A stretch of 46,801 bases of DNA from positions 1 through 46,801 of the forward strand of contig JAJPJC010000041.1 in NCBI GenBank assembly GCA_021324445.1, in the 5' to 3' direction. The position numbers were made by a program, and so were the translations under genes. The stretch's first letter is position 1. Each line of letters opens with the position of its first letter. The DNA is from Isosphaeraceae bacterium. GTDB taxonomy: Bacteria > Planctomycetota > Planctomycetia > Isosphaerales > Isosphaeraceae. Below are positions 22,620 to 31,092 of the stretch, piece by piece. Below the pieces are notes generated by a model. That model saw only the letters and a list, made by a program, of their open reading frames with translations, searched no databases and was not told the DNA's origin.

Positions 22620-23678
22620 ATGGAAGCTGGCACAGAAATCACCGTGGTTGTTCCCGGCGACCTGCACCTCACGGAGCCGGACCTCGCCAACGTACGGGTC
22701 GCGCACTGGATGGTGCGCGAGGTCAACGACCTGATCCGGCCGAGCTTCGTCCAGTTCATCGGTGACAATGTCCAGAACGCGACCGAGGCCCAGTTCCGCC
22801 TGTTTGATGAGATCCGCGGCGGCCTGAAGGTTCCCCACTTCGCCTTGATCGGCGACCACGACGTCCAGGACGATCCGCTCGCCGCGGGATTCCGACGGCA
22901 CCTCGGCGAGCCATACGGCGCATTCTCGATGCACGGCTTCCGGTTCATCCGGCTCAACACCCAGGAGTCGCGGCCCGTCGGGCTGTCGGCCGAGCAGATT
23001 GATTGGTTCACCGCCGAGGTCGACGCGGCGGTGGCCGCGGGGGAACGGGTAGTGATCTTCCAGCACAACTACCCGTACCAGATCTGGGAAGACTTCGCCG
23101 GCCCGGGTATTGACGCGTGGCGCGCGATCGTCCAGACCCGGCGGGTCGAGGCGATCGTGTGCGGCCATACCCACTACGGGCAGATTGCCAACGACGGCCG
23201 GAACGTCGCGATCGCCACCCGATCGATCGGCGACCCGGAGGGGGGACCGCCGGGCTATACCTTGCTCCACTTCCGCGGGGACGATCTGGCCGCAAGGTAT
23301 CGCTCGGTGGATGACCGCGGTCCGGTCGTGATGGTGACGCACCCGCGCGATCGGCTGCTGGCCACCGGCCCCCGGCACATCGTCAGGGGCCCGGACCGGG
23401 TCGTCGTGCGCACCTGGTCCGAGCCGCGCGTCTGGGCTGTCCGCTGCCGCATCGACGGGGGAGCCTGGGCCGGCTTGGAGTTATCGGAGGAGGGCCACTG
23501 GTCGGGACCCCTACCCGGCGAGCTGCTCGCCAAGGGCGAGCACATCCTGGAGATCGTCGCCGTCGCCTCCGACGAGACCGAGGGATCTCAGCGCCTCGGG
23601 TTCATGGTCGACCCGACCGGCCGATACACGGCCGTGCCAGAGGCTCGACCGGTCGTGACGGCGACAGCGTTTTGCTGA
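22620..23678 (+). CDS. Calcineurin-like metallophosphoesterase
   Basis: Protein of 352 residues. The five metal-binding blocks of the family are in order: GDLHL (about 13-17), GDNVQN, GDHD (GNHD in most relatives), a QHNYPY block carrying a histidine, and CGHTHYG. The C-terminal about 110 residues (after GPVVMVTHP) form a beta-rich region that resembles the accessory beta domain in secreted phosphoesterases. There is no signal peptide, so it is probably cytoplasmic. The family hydrolyses phosphomono- or diesters; the substrate is unknown. Ribosome-binding site GAGGAG is 10-12 bases upstream. Last gene of the probable four-gene operon starting at 18736. Confidence 0.87.
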   Translation: MEAGTEITVVVPGDLHLTEPDLANVRVAHWMVREVNDLIRPSFVQFIGDNVQNATEAQFRLFDEIRGGLKVPHFALIGDHDVQDDPLAAGFRRHLGEPYGAFSMHGFRFIRLNTQESRPVGLSAEQIDWFTAEVDAAVAAGERVVIFQHNYPYQIWEDFAGPGIDAWRAIVQTRRVEAIVCGHTHYGQIANDGRNVAIATRSIGDPEGGPPGYTLLHFRGDDLAARYRSVDDRGPVVMVTHPRDRLLATGPRHIVRGPDRVVVRTWSEPRVWAVRCRIDGGAWAGLELSEEGHWSGPLPGELLAKGEHILEIVAVASDETEGSQRLGFMVDPTGRYTAVPEARPVVTATAFC

Positions 23679-23694
23679 AGGATGTCAGGTCGCG

Positions 23695-24771
23695 CTACCT
23701 CTGACCCAAAACGACGTCCTGCCGACTCCGGAGCTGCCCGCCCAGCCTGACCATCGCCAGCACGGTGAACAAGTTGAGGATCGTCTTGCCGACCCAGTCA
23801 ATCGGCAGAGCGCCGCCGACCGCAAAGATGACGAATCCGCCCCCCATACACGCCAACAACCCCCCAGACACGAGAGCAATTCGGTGCCGATCATTCCAGC
23901 TCTGCCGGCGCGTCCAACGCATGATGAGAACCAGGACAGCACAGACCCAGGCGACTCCTACGATCATGGGGATTCCGGAGGGGATCGTCGCGACGACGCC
24001 GAAACCCAACAGGACCAGGATGCTCCAGGGGAATCCGAAGGCAACGGCGATCAGTCCCACGAGCCACGGGCGTGGTGCTGGCCGGCGAGAAAACGGCCGT
24101 CCCGGTCGGGGCGCGGTCCACGGGCTGAACGCGGCCGCCGCCAGGAGTACGATGGCCATCATCGCGAGCAGGATGTGCCACAGAGGAGGCTGATATTCGG
24201 GCATGTGCAATACCTTGGTTCGTGCGACCTGTGTCCAGGAATACCAGGCGACGAGCGAGCCCAGCACGAACACGACGCCCGCCAGAATGAGACCGCGCTG
24301 ACCGACCCAGGGTTCGTCCCGCCGCGCCGGGAAAATCAACTCCGCGAGCTGGACTGGAAGTACCACGACCCAGACGCTTTCGTAGCCCAGCGCCCACAGG
24401 AAGTAGACCCAGTTCACGTCCCAGAGGCGCCCATACGTGTGGGTGGCGAGCCCGACCAGCGGGGCCAGCGAGGTTTGCTGGATGACGCATTCCTCGGCCA
24501 CGGCCAGGGCCACTCCCAGGAGCAACAGGCTCACCCAACCGCGCTGCCACCGCCGAACCGCCTCGCGGATCATCAGCGCGCCGCAACCCCACGTGGCGAT
24601 CTCCGGGATCAGCACAAACAGGACGCTGATCCGGGTCGACCCGAATAACACCTCGGACACAATCGGCGCCAGGAGGAGCAAGGCGACGACCGGGCCGAAG
24701 CGTTGCCCACCAGACACAGCCGTGGCCGTCGCATCCGACTCGTGCACGGCGGGACCTTTACCGGAATCCAT
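23695..24771 (-). CDS. Polytopic membrane protein, unknown function
   Basis: Protein of 358 residues with about 10 hydrophobic helices. It starts with a short cytoplasmic head (MDSGKGPAVHESDATATAVS), then VVALLLLAPIVSEVLFGST, GCGGAL-like GCGALMIREAVRRWQRGW and AEECVIQQT. I recognise a family of uncharacterised bacterial membrane proteins with the pattern AP(V/I)xxE-x-L-G, ALLIRE-x-x-RR and EEG-x-x-xQ; it has a remote look of CPBP-type intramembrane proteases (paired Glu) but not enough to assign. Divergent from the MarR gene with only 53 bases between the start codons, so that regulator probably controls it. Its 3' end is 16 bases from the convergent metallophosphoesterase. Confidence 0.75.
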   Translation of the reverse strand: MDSGKGPAVHESDATATAVSGGQRFGPVVALLLLAPIVSEVLFGSTRISVLFVLIPEIATWGCGALMIREAVRRWQRGWVSLLLLGVALAVAEECVIQQTSLAPLVGLATHTYGRLWDVNWVYFLWALGYESVWVVVLPVQLAELIFPARRDEPWVGQRGLILAGVVFVLGSLVAWYSWTQVARTKVLHMPEYQPPLWHILLAMMAIVLLAAAAFSPWTAPRPGRPFSRRPAPRPWLVGLIAVAFGFPWSILVLLGFGVVATIPSGIPMIVGVAWVCAVLVLIMRWTRRQSWNDRHRIALVSGGLLACMGGGFVIFAVGGALPIDWVGKTILNLFTVLAMVRLGGQLRSRQDVVLGQR

Positions 24772-24824
24772 CGCAAGCCCTACAATGAATTCTGAGGAGC
24801 AAGAATCTCGCCTCTGAGTATCTC

Positions 24825-25319
24825 ATGCGCAAGATAAATCCGTCAAGGGCCGAATCAACGGGACCGGTTTCGCCTGGGGCTTCGAGCTTGGGGGAATCCC
24901 TGGGGCGGGAGCTGAGCACCGCGGTGATCCTGTTCCACGAAGCGGTCGCCGCGCGGCTCGGGCTCAGCGCCGTCGAATGGAAGTGCCTGGGGCTGCTCGA
25001 TCAGCATGGGCCCACGACGGCAGGCCGTCTGGCTGAACTATCCGGATTCACGACCGGCGCGATCACCGGCATTGTCGACCGTCTCGAGAAAGCCGGGTAT
25101 GTGCGGCGCGAACCCAACCCGCGTGACCGGCGCAGCATCATCATTCAAGGTCTCCCGAACTCGGGGCTGCGCAAGCAGGTCATGCCGATCTTTGCCTCGC
25201 TCGGACGGGCGATGGAGGAAGTTTGCAGCCGTTACAGCGCCCAGGAGCTGGCCACCATTCGGGATTACTTCGAGAGGACAATTCAAGTTCTCCGTGACGA
25301 AACTGCCAAACTGACGTAG
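24825..25319 (+). CDS. MarR-family transcriptional regulator
   Basis: Protein of 164 residues with a winged helix-turn-helix: LGLSAVEWKCLGLLDQHGPT, then the helix-turn-helix TAGRLAELSGFTTGAITGIV and the wing DRLEKAGYVRREPNPRDRRS, all typical of MarR. Dimerisation helices lie at both ends. Family members are usually ligand- or oxidant-responsive repressors of a divergent gene, here most simply the membrane protein at 23695-24771. The N-terminal about 30 residues are unstructured. Its last 37 bases overlap the 3' end of the convergent large kinase gene. The operator would be expected in the 53-base gap 24772-24824, which I could not resolve to a clear palindrome. Confidence 0.9.
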   Translation: MRKINPSRAESTGPVSPGASSLGESLGRELSTAVILFHEAVAARLGLSAVEWKCLGLLDQHGPTTAGRLAELSGFTTGAITGIVDRLEKAGYVRREPNPRDRRSIIIQGLPNSGLRKQVMPIFASLGRAMEEVCSRYSAQELATIRDYFERTIQVLRDETAKLT

Positions 25320-28300
25320 GTTCCGCCTTCGATCGACCTCCCCGTGTCCCCATCCAGCCGGACTCGGATCACGTGGGTCTCCCCGCCCAGCTCGGCCGGG
25401 ACGACTTCGGTCGCGATCCGGCGCTCATTCAGCAGAGCGGCGACCTCGGGGTCGGCCGCCACGGCCTGGGTCATGACCAGTTGACCGCCGCAGGCGTATT
25501 GCAGTGTCGCGGCGGCCAGGCGGGCGGTCGTACCGAAGTAGTCGAGCTGATCGTTGAGGGTGGCGGCCAGTGCCGGTCCGCGGTGGATGCCGGCCCGCAG
25601 GCGCAGGGAACGAGTCGCCTCACCACGGGCGAGCTGGCCGGGTAAGTGGAGCGCGGTGCGGACGGCTGCGGACACATCACTGAACGACGCGAGCAACCCT
25701 TCGCCCTGGGTCTTTACGACGGCCCCGCCGCCCTGGCGGATCGCCTCACCCAGCCGCTGGAAGTGCTCGTGGATCACGGTAAAGGCCCGCGCATCGCCCA
25801 GCTCCTGGTAGAGCGCATCGGCCTGGGCCGGATCGAGCGCGGTGACCAGCAGTGTCACGGTCGAGACCGTCGCAAGCTGGCCGGGCGCGAGGATCTCTCC
25901 GGGGAACAGCTCGCGGAACAAGGCCAGTGACGCCGCGCGAGCCGCCGTCAGCGCATCGCTCCGCGATGCGGTCCGCTCGACGCGAATCACGAGCTCGCGG
26001 TCGTGCCCGTTGTTCAGGACCAGGACTTGCCCACCGGCGCGCAGCCCCGCGGGGGGTAGGTCCGGCGCCGTCCCCGATGCCAGGTCGATCTCCCAGCGCC
26101 GGAGCGTCGCCGCGGGGCGGACTGCAACGTCGAGCTTCCAGGGCAACTGCGGACCCCGGATGAGGTACATGCCCTCGACAAGATCCAGTGGCAGCTCGAT
26201 CCGCTCTCGGGGCGCGACGCGGACCTGAGCGACCACGTGCGGCGAATGCGCCGGCCCGCCGATGCAGTAAGTGCCCAGCTCCGCCGCGCGGATCTCGGGA
26301 TGCACGCGGAAGATCAACTCGACCGAGTTGGCGAAGTCGAGCTGGAAGTCCAGGTGGCAGGCCGCGCAGTGGGCATGCTCGACGATCGCGCGGAGCGTGT
26401 CCGTGACCTGGCACGAGATCCGGCAGACCGGGCAGAGCAGGTCCCAGTGCAGCTCGAGCAGGCCCTCGCGCGCGCCGTGCAGGCAGGCGGCGACGACCTG
26501 GTCCGGGTCGAGCCCGAACTGCCCGGCCAGGGCCAGCGGCCGGATGCGGGCGATCTCCTGGGGAGCCGCGCGGGCCAGGAACCCGCCCAGCCACTCGACG
26601 ACCGCCACGTCCACGCCCAGCGCGGCGAGACGGTCCAGCAATCGCTCCAGGCGAAGGCGCCGCGGTCTCGACAGCGGCTCCGACTCCTCGAACGGATCGA
26701 CTCCGGGCACCACACCGCGCCGGGCCTGGCTCTGCACCGTCGCGTCGATCCGGCGGTAGATCCTCTCCAGCCGCTTGCGGAGGCCGACGCCCACGCCCCA
26801 GCGCGACCCGACGCGGATCTTCCAGTTCCTGGGCTCGAGCTGGAGGCGATGGATCAACGTCGTGCCGCCCCCGGGCCGAGGCCTCAGCTCGACGATGCTC
26901 ACCATCCAGACGAACGGACCCGCGCTGTACTGGCGCAGCACTCCCATACGCCGGGGCTCGATCCATTCGTAGGGATGTTCTTCCCCCACCTCGACCATCC
27001 CGGCCTTCCGGCCCTCGGCGAAGGTCCGCACGCCCCGGCCCGGCTCGAACCGGGTCGTATACCGCACCGGGGCAAACCCGATCGCTCGGTCGAGCCGGTC
27101 GGTATTGGTGACCAGGGGCCAGAGCGGCCGCGGTGTCGAGTCCAGCTCCCATCGAAATTCGAACCGGAGAACCCGGCTCGGGTCGCAATCGGGCAGCCGG
27201 GGGTGGATCGCCACATCGGCCGGCTCGCCATGCAGCAGGGCCTCCAGGTCGTGGAGCATCGCCCCGGCGTCGACGTAACGATCCTCGGGCCGCTTGGCCA
27301 GCGCCCGCTCGACCACCCGGGCCAGGCCCTCGCTCACATCCGGGTTGAGCTTCGCCAGCGACGGCGGCGGCTGGTGGCAGTGCTGGGCGCAGAGGTCATC
27401 CCGCGTCGCTCCTTCGAACGGCGGCCGGCCGGCCAGGAGGTGGAAGAGCGTGGCACCCATCGCGTAGACATCCGTCCGCGCATCGATAGCGCGCCCGGTC
27501 CACTGCTCCGGTGCCATGTAGTACGGCGTGCCCAGGAGGGCGCCGGCGGCCGTCATGGCCAGGGATTCCGTATCGATGACATGCCGCGCCAGCCCGAAGT
27601 CGGTGATCTTGATCCGAGGCGCGATCAGCCCGGACGGGGCGGTCTCGGCCACGGTTGCGGGAAACTCGGCCAGCGTCGCGGGCGGCTCTGCCACCGTCAC
27701 GGCGAGCTCGCGAAGCCCTCGACCGGACAGCGTGGTCTCGACCTCGAGATCCCTGGCCGTCGCGGGCGAAGGGATGGCTGCCGGTGCCCGCTCCCGACCC
27801 AGGAGCAGGATATTGGCCGGCTTGATGTCGCGATGGACGATCCCGCGCTCGTGGGCTTCCTTCAGACCGCGCGCCACTCCGGCCATGATCGCCAGGGCTG
27901 TCGGCTCGTCGAGCCGGGTCCGCTGGGCCAGCAAGTGACTGAGGCTCTCGCCGGCCACGAATTCGAGGACCAGGTAGGGGACGCCGTCCTCGTCGTTGTA
28001 CTCCAGGAGGTTGACCACATGGGGGTTGTTGGCCTCGGCCATGAGCCGGGCCTCCTTGCGGAACCGCCGCAGGACCTGGCTGTCACGTGCCTGCTCGGTC
28101 CGCAAAACCTTGATGGCGACAATCGAGCCCTCGGCCGGATCCGCGGCGCGATAGACGATCCCCTGTCCCCCTTCGCCCAGCTTCTCCAGCAGACGATAAC
28201 GGCCCAGCAGGGGCTGGCCGGCGTCGTCCCCAAGCGTCTCGGGTTCGGTGCGATTGCCGACCGAGGGTCGCGTCACGGAGGCCGATTGAGCCTGCGTCGC

Positions 28301-29074
28301 CGGCTCGGTCCACTCCCCCGTGACATCGAGCGACATCGCCGGCATGGTGAGCCGCACCAGCACCTCCCGGGCCGTCGGGCGTTCGGCCGGGTCATCGGCG
28401 AGCAGCTCACGGATCAGACCACTCAGCAGCGGGCCGGTATCGAGCCCGGCGAGGAACCGCTCGCGATCCGTCCGGCCGGTCAGCAGCCAGACGAGAAGGA
28501 CCCCCAGGCTATAGAGGTCGGCAGCGCGTTCGGCCGCCGGGCCGCCGCCGGCTCGCGGATCGCGGCAGGCCGCATCGAGCGCTCGCGCCGCCGCCGTCGC
28601 GGCCGGGACGCCGGCATCAACCCCGGTGAAGTCAACCTTCGGCCGGGTCCCGTCGACCAGCCAGATCTGGCCGGGACCGAGCCGCCCATGCGCCAGGCCC
28701 AGGCGATGGGCCTCGGCCAAGGCCTCGGCCAAGGCGCGGATCAGCTCGATGGCGGCGTCGCGGCTCAACGGCCCGGTGTCGGCCAAGGTGATATCGCCGA
28801 CCGACTCCAGCGCGACGTATGGCGGTGGGTGCTCCAGTCCGAGATCGAGGACGTGGATCGCCGCGGGATGGTTGAGCTGGGCCGCCAGCCGGAGCCGGGG
28901 AGCCAGTCGTTCCCAGCGGCCCGCATTGTCCCGCGCGCGTCTCAGATCGCGGAGCTCGACCACCGTCGCGCCACCGTTGGGTGCGGGGATCCCTCCCGCG
29001 CCTGCCGCGCGATACGAGATCCCATCGGGGCCGGCCCCGAGCTGGGCCAGCAGCCGGTAACGGTCGAGATCCAT
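25283..29074 (-). CDS. Tandem pseudokinase-kinase with SRPBCC/DUF5939-like middle and degenerate cyclase domain
   Basis: Protein of 1263 residues, cytoplasmic (no membrane helix). Residues 6-245: kinase fold without catalysis (loop GAGPDG, no VAIK lysine, HGRLGPGQIW in place of HRDxKxxN, DFTG in place of DFG). Residues 293-618: intact Hanks-type Ser/Thr kinase (GEGGQG, K322 in VAIK, HRDIKPAN at 414-421, D492-F-G, APE 521-523), with a Thr-rich insert (about 427-486) between catalytic loop and DFG that could be autophosphorylated. Residues about 632-785: SRPBCC-like beta domain. About 800-1050: DUF5939-like region with a CPVC/CAAC zinc ribbon (C881, C884, C903, C906). About 1070-1210: class III cyclase fold with changed catalytic residues (VTAL for FTDI, KTQGEG for KTxGD). 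The ATG at 29074 is preceded by GAGGTGG. It probably acts as a signalling scaffold; the ligand is unknown. Confidence 0.88.
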   Translation of the reverse strand: MDLDRYRLLAQLGAGPDGISYRAAGAGGIPAPNGGATVVELRDLRRARDNAGRWERLAPRLRLAAQLNHPAAIHVLDLGLEHPPPYVALESVGDITLADTGPLSRDAAIELIRALAEALAEAHRLGLAHGRLGPGQIWLVDGTRPKVDFTGVDAGVPAATAAARALDAACRDPRAGGGPAAERAADLYSLGVLLVWLLTGRTDRERFLAGLDTGPLLSGLIRELLADDPAERPTAREVLVRLTMPAMSLDVTGEWTEPATQAQSASVTRPSVGNRTEPETLGDDAGQPLLGRYRLLEKLGEGGQGIVYRAADPAEGSIVAIKVLRTEQARDSQVLRRFRKEARLMAEANNPHVVNLLEYNDEDGVPYLVLEFVAGESLSHLLAQRTRLDEPTALAIMAGVARGLKEAHERGIVHRDIKPANILLLGRERAPAAIPSPATARDLEVETTLSGRGLRELAVTVAEPPATLAEFPATVAETAPSGLIAPRIKITDFGLARHVIDTESLAMTAAGALLGTPYYMAPEQWTGRAIDARTDVYAMGATLFHLLAGRPPFEGATRDDLCAQHCHQPPPSLAKLNPDVSEGLARVVERALAKRPEDRYVDAGAMLHDLEALLHGEPADVAIHPRLPDCDPSRVLRFEFRWELDSTPRPLWPLVTNTDRLDRAIGFAPVRYTTRFEPGRGVRTFAEGRKAGMVEVGEEHPYEWIEPRRMGVLRQYSAGPFVWMVSIVELRPRPGGGTTLIHRLQLEPRNWKIRVGSRWGVGVGLRKRLERIYRRIDATVQSQARRGVVPGVDPFEESEPLSRPRRLRLERLLDRLAALGVDVAVVEWLGGFLARAAPQEIARIRPLALAGQFGLDPDQVVAACLHGAREGLLELHWDLLCPVCRISCQVTDTLRAIVEHAHCAACHLDFQLDFANSVELIFRVHPEIRAAELGTYCIGGPAHSPHVVAQVRVAPRERIELPLDLVEGMYLIRGPQLPWKLDVAVRPAATLRRWEIDLASGTAPDLPPAGLRAGGQVLVLNNGHDRELVIRVERTASRSDALTAARAASLALFRELFPGEILAPGQLATVSTVTLLVTALDPAQADALYQELGDARAFTVIHEHFQRLGEAIRQGGGAVVKTQGEGLLASFSDVSAAVRTALHLPGQLARGEATRSLRLRAGIHRGPALAATLNDQLDYFGTTARLAAATLQYACGGQLVMTQAVAADPEVAALLNERRIATEVVPAELGGETHVIRVRLDGDTGRSIEGGTYVSLAVSSRRT

Positions 29075-29177
29075 GATCCACCTCGAGCTGATCCGGCCGA
29101 GCGCTCCCGTCCTCCCCAGTCGCCGAGCCGACGCTCTCATGTTACTGTGCGACGGGTCGGAAAGCATCTCGGGCGAC

Positions 29178-29242
29178 GGGTCTTCCCCCTCGCCCCGCGC
29201 AGCGGCGAGAGGGTGCCCGAAGGGCGGGTGAGGGGTCTTCCC
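29178..29242. repeat. Interspersed palindromic unit flanked by a 10-bp direct repeat
   Basis: GGGTCTTCCC occurs at 29178-29187 and 29233-29242. Between the two copies are two imperfect hairpins, CCCTCGCCCCGCGCAGCGGC continuing into GAGAGGG, and GCCCGAAGGGC. The unit resembles a common intergenic repeat in GC-rich genomes. The rest of the 306-base gap 29075-29380 shows only the operator listed separately. Confidence 0.65.
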
Positions 29243-29341
29243 TGAGGTCCCGGCCGAGCCCGAGTCGAAGGCTCGCCCTCCCGGAGTCGTGCCCCAAGAA
29301 CTCGTCGATTACGCCGGCAGGCTTGCTTTTCTCCCGGCGAT

Positions 29342-29369
29342 GATGCATACCAATGATAGGTATCGCATC
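29342..29369 (+). promoter_or_regulatory. Palindromic operator of the antitoxin gene
   Basis: GATGCATACC (29342-29351) and GGTATCGCATC (29359-29369) form an inverted repeat with one extra base and a 7-base centre. It ends just before the ribosome-binding site GGAGGTAA. AbrB-fold antitoxins usually repress their own promoter through such a palindrome. Confidence 0.6.
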
Positions 29370-29380
29370 GGAGGTAAGCC

Positions 29381-29629
29381 ATGAGCGAGAGTGGCATTGC
29401 GAGAATCTTCAAGCATGGGCGGAGCCAAGCGGTGCGTCTGCCCTTGGCGTTTCGCCTGCCCGGTGACCGCGTGCGTGTGCGGCGCGTCGAGGGTGGCATC
29501 CTGCTCGAGCCGATCTCGGTGGATCCCGATGCGTGGTTTGCGGAGCTGGACCACTTCGCCGACGTGCCGTTCATGGAGGATGGCCGGCGACAACCGCCGA
29601 TGCCTGACCTGGGAGATCTGTTCGAGTGA
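29381..29629 (+). CDS. vapB: VapB-type antitoxin (AbrB/SpoVT fold), apparently orphan
   Basis: Protein of 82 residues with the VapB pattern: IARIFKHGRSQAVRLPLAFR followed by LPGDRVRVRRVEGGILLEPI, a swapped-hairpin AbrB DNA-binding domain, and a C-terminal tail (WFAELDHFADVPFMEDGRRQ) that in the family wraps round the toxin. Excellent ribosome-binding site GGAGGTAA. The usual overlapping vapC (PIN-domain RNase) gene should begin near 29626. That position holds a GTG, but the 66-codon frame from it has no PIN-domain acidic motif (no DTN near the N-terminus), and an opposite-strand membrane gene occupies the DNA from 29692. The toxin therefore seems lost, or lies elsewhere. Confidence 0.8.
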   Translation: MSESGIARIFKHGRSQAVRLPLAFRLPGDRVRVRRVEGGILLEPISVDPDAWFAELDHFADVPFMEDGRRQPPMPDLGDLFE

Positions 29630-29691
29630 TCGACCTTCGGGACCCCTCGCCGAGTTGGCCCCCCGAGATCGTGCCGAAGTCAAGGCCACAG

Positions 29692-30189
29692 TCACAAGAG
29701 CCGATCCAGGAGAGGGATCGTCGCGATGAACAGCAAGAACGTCAGGGCGACCTGGATGAGATACGAGAGCAACGTGATGCCGGCTCCCTTGATCTGATCG
29801 CGTTCCAGACCGGGTGGCATCAGTGAGACAGTATACCAGCCGAGCGAGGGGGCCAGGACGGCGGCGCCGAGCAGGATCACGAACAGAAGAGGGCCGCCTG
29901 CGCTCATCAAGGTCACGAGGAAGCTCGTCCCGACCGCGAACCGGACCAGCAGGCCCCTGGGCGGGGTCCGCCGCACCGCGCTGACCCAGACAGCCGGCAA
30001 GGCTGCCGCCAGGCTCCAGGCGACGACCGCCGCCAGCGCCGCCGTCCCGTGTGCCGATCCCCGGACCGGCGCGAAGCGAAAGCTGGCGGCGTACAGGGCG
30101 AAACACGGAGCACTGGCCGCGACCAGCCGCATCATCGTGCTCATCGTGAGCCGCGGCCGGAATGACCAAGAACCAATCACGTCAATCAT
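29692..30189 (-). CDS. Four-helix membrane protein (paralogue of 33862-34359)
   Basis: Protein of about 165 residues with four hydrophobic segments, no known domain. It aligns end to end with the protein of 33862-34359: SW-S-x-R-x-RLT near the start, then CFALYAASFRFAP versus CLALYLAGYGFAP, then the shared core WSLAAALPAVWV followed by V-RR, and a last helix (YLIQVALTFLLFIATIPLL) near the C-terminus. The start MIDVIGSW at 30189 is set by that alignment; another ATG lies directly before it at 30192, and GGAGAGG precedes both. It is 84 bases downstream of the SDR gene on the same strand, so it could end that operon. Function unknown. Confidence 0.7.
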   Translation of the reverse strand: MIDVIGSWSFRPRLTMSTMMRLVAASAPCFALYAASFRFAPVRGSAHGTAALAAVVAWSLAAALPAVWVSAVRRTPPRGLLVRFAVGTSFLVTLMSAGGPLLFVILLGAAVLAPSLGWYTVSLMPPGLERDQIKGAGITLLSYLIQVALTFLLFIATIPLLDRLL

Positions 30190-30273
30190 CATGAACCTCT
30201 CCCTGCGAACGACAGTTCCCCTGAAATCCCTCGCCACGAAGGCGGCCATCCGCACGGAGCTGACCCGCCGACC

Positions 30274-31092
30274 TCAGCGTGTGAGCAACCCCGCGTCGAG
30301 GACGAACTCCGAGCCGGTGATCGACCGAGCCTTGGACGAGGCCAGGAACACAACGGCCGCGGCGACGTCCTCCGGCTCGATCCAGGGCATGGGGAGCAGG
30401 TTGCCCGCGGAGCGTTCGGCGATCTGCTGCGGGGTCAGCCCTTCGAGCATCGCCAGGCCGTCGTTCATGGGCGTGTTGACACCGGTCGGGCAGAGGGCAA
30501 CGACCCGGACGTTGTACGGAGCCAGCTCGATGGCCCACGACTTGGTCAGGCCGACGAGTCCCCACTTCGATGCGGCATAATGGCTGAGCCGGCCCATGCC
30601 GCGCAGGCCGGCCACCGAGGAATTGTTGATGATCACCCCATGACGGCGCTCGATCATGCCCGGGATGACCCGGCGCGCGACCAGCCAGGCCCCCTTCAGG
30701 TTGATGTCGAGCATGGCGTCCCAGGCGTCCTCGGTCAGCTCGTGCGCCAGGCCATAGCCGCAGATCCCGGCGTTGTTGAACAGAATGTCGATGCGGCCGA
30801 ACTGCTCGAGCGTGGCCTTCACCGCGGCGCTGACGGCGGCATCATCGCGGACATCGGCGGCGAAGGACAGGCAGTCCACGCCCAGGGCGCGGCATTCGCG
30901 ACGCAGGCTCTCGAGCTCGCCGGGTGAGCCCATCGGGTAGCCGGGATAAGCCAGCGGCCGGGCGACGTCCAGCGCCGCGATCCGGACTCCCTCGCGGGCC
31001 AGCGCCAGCGCCGCGGCGCGCCCTTGCCCGTGCGCCGCGCCGGTGATGACGGCGACCTGCCCGGCCAGGTCCTGCGGTGCCGCCCCGCTCAT
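30274..31092 (-). CDS. SDR-family oxidoreductase (mycofactocin-coupled-like subgroup)
   Basis: Protein of 272 residues with a Rossmann fold: nucleotide motif TGAAHGQGRA, NNAGI, catalytic Ser in INNSSVAG, and YAASK (Tyr/Lys). The insertion after the second strand (DVARPLAYPGYPMGSPGELE) is like that of the mycofactocin-coupled or carveol-dehydrogenase-like SDR subgroup, whose members hold a non-exchangeable nicotinamide cofactor; whether that applies here is inference. Substrate is likely an alcohol or ketone. The start overlaps the stop of the upstream CMD gene by four bases (ATGA), so they are translationally coupled. Confidence 0.88.
   Translation of the reverse strand: MSGAAPQDLAGQVAVITGAAHGQGRAAALALAREGVRIAALDVARPLAYPGYPMGSPGELESLRRECRALGVDCLSFAADVRDDAAVSAAVKATLEQFGRIDILFNNAGICGYGLAHELTEDAWDAMLDINLKGAWLVARRVIPGMIERRHGVIINNSSVAGLRGMGRLSHYAASKWGLVGLTKSWAIELAPYNVRVVALCPTGVNTPMNDGLAMLEGLTPQQIAERSAGNLLPMPWIEPEDVAAAVVFLASSKARSITGSEFVLDAGLLTR

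Noticed and set aside
26237..29245. Long plus-strand frame opposite the large kinase (1002 codons)
   Set aside because: Low-complexity Arg/Pro/Gln translation with no motif; the minus strand shows kinase motifs.
29626..29826. Short frame at the expected vapC position
   Set aside because: It starts where the toxin should, but has no PIN-domain acidic residues and overlaps a real gene on the other strand.
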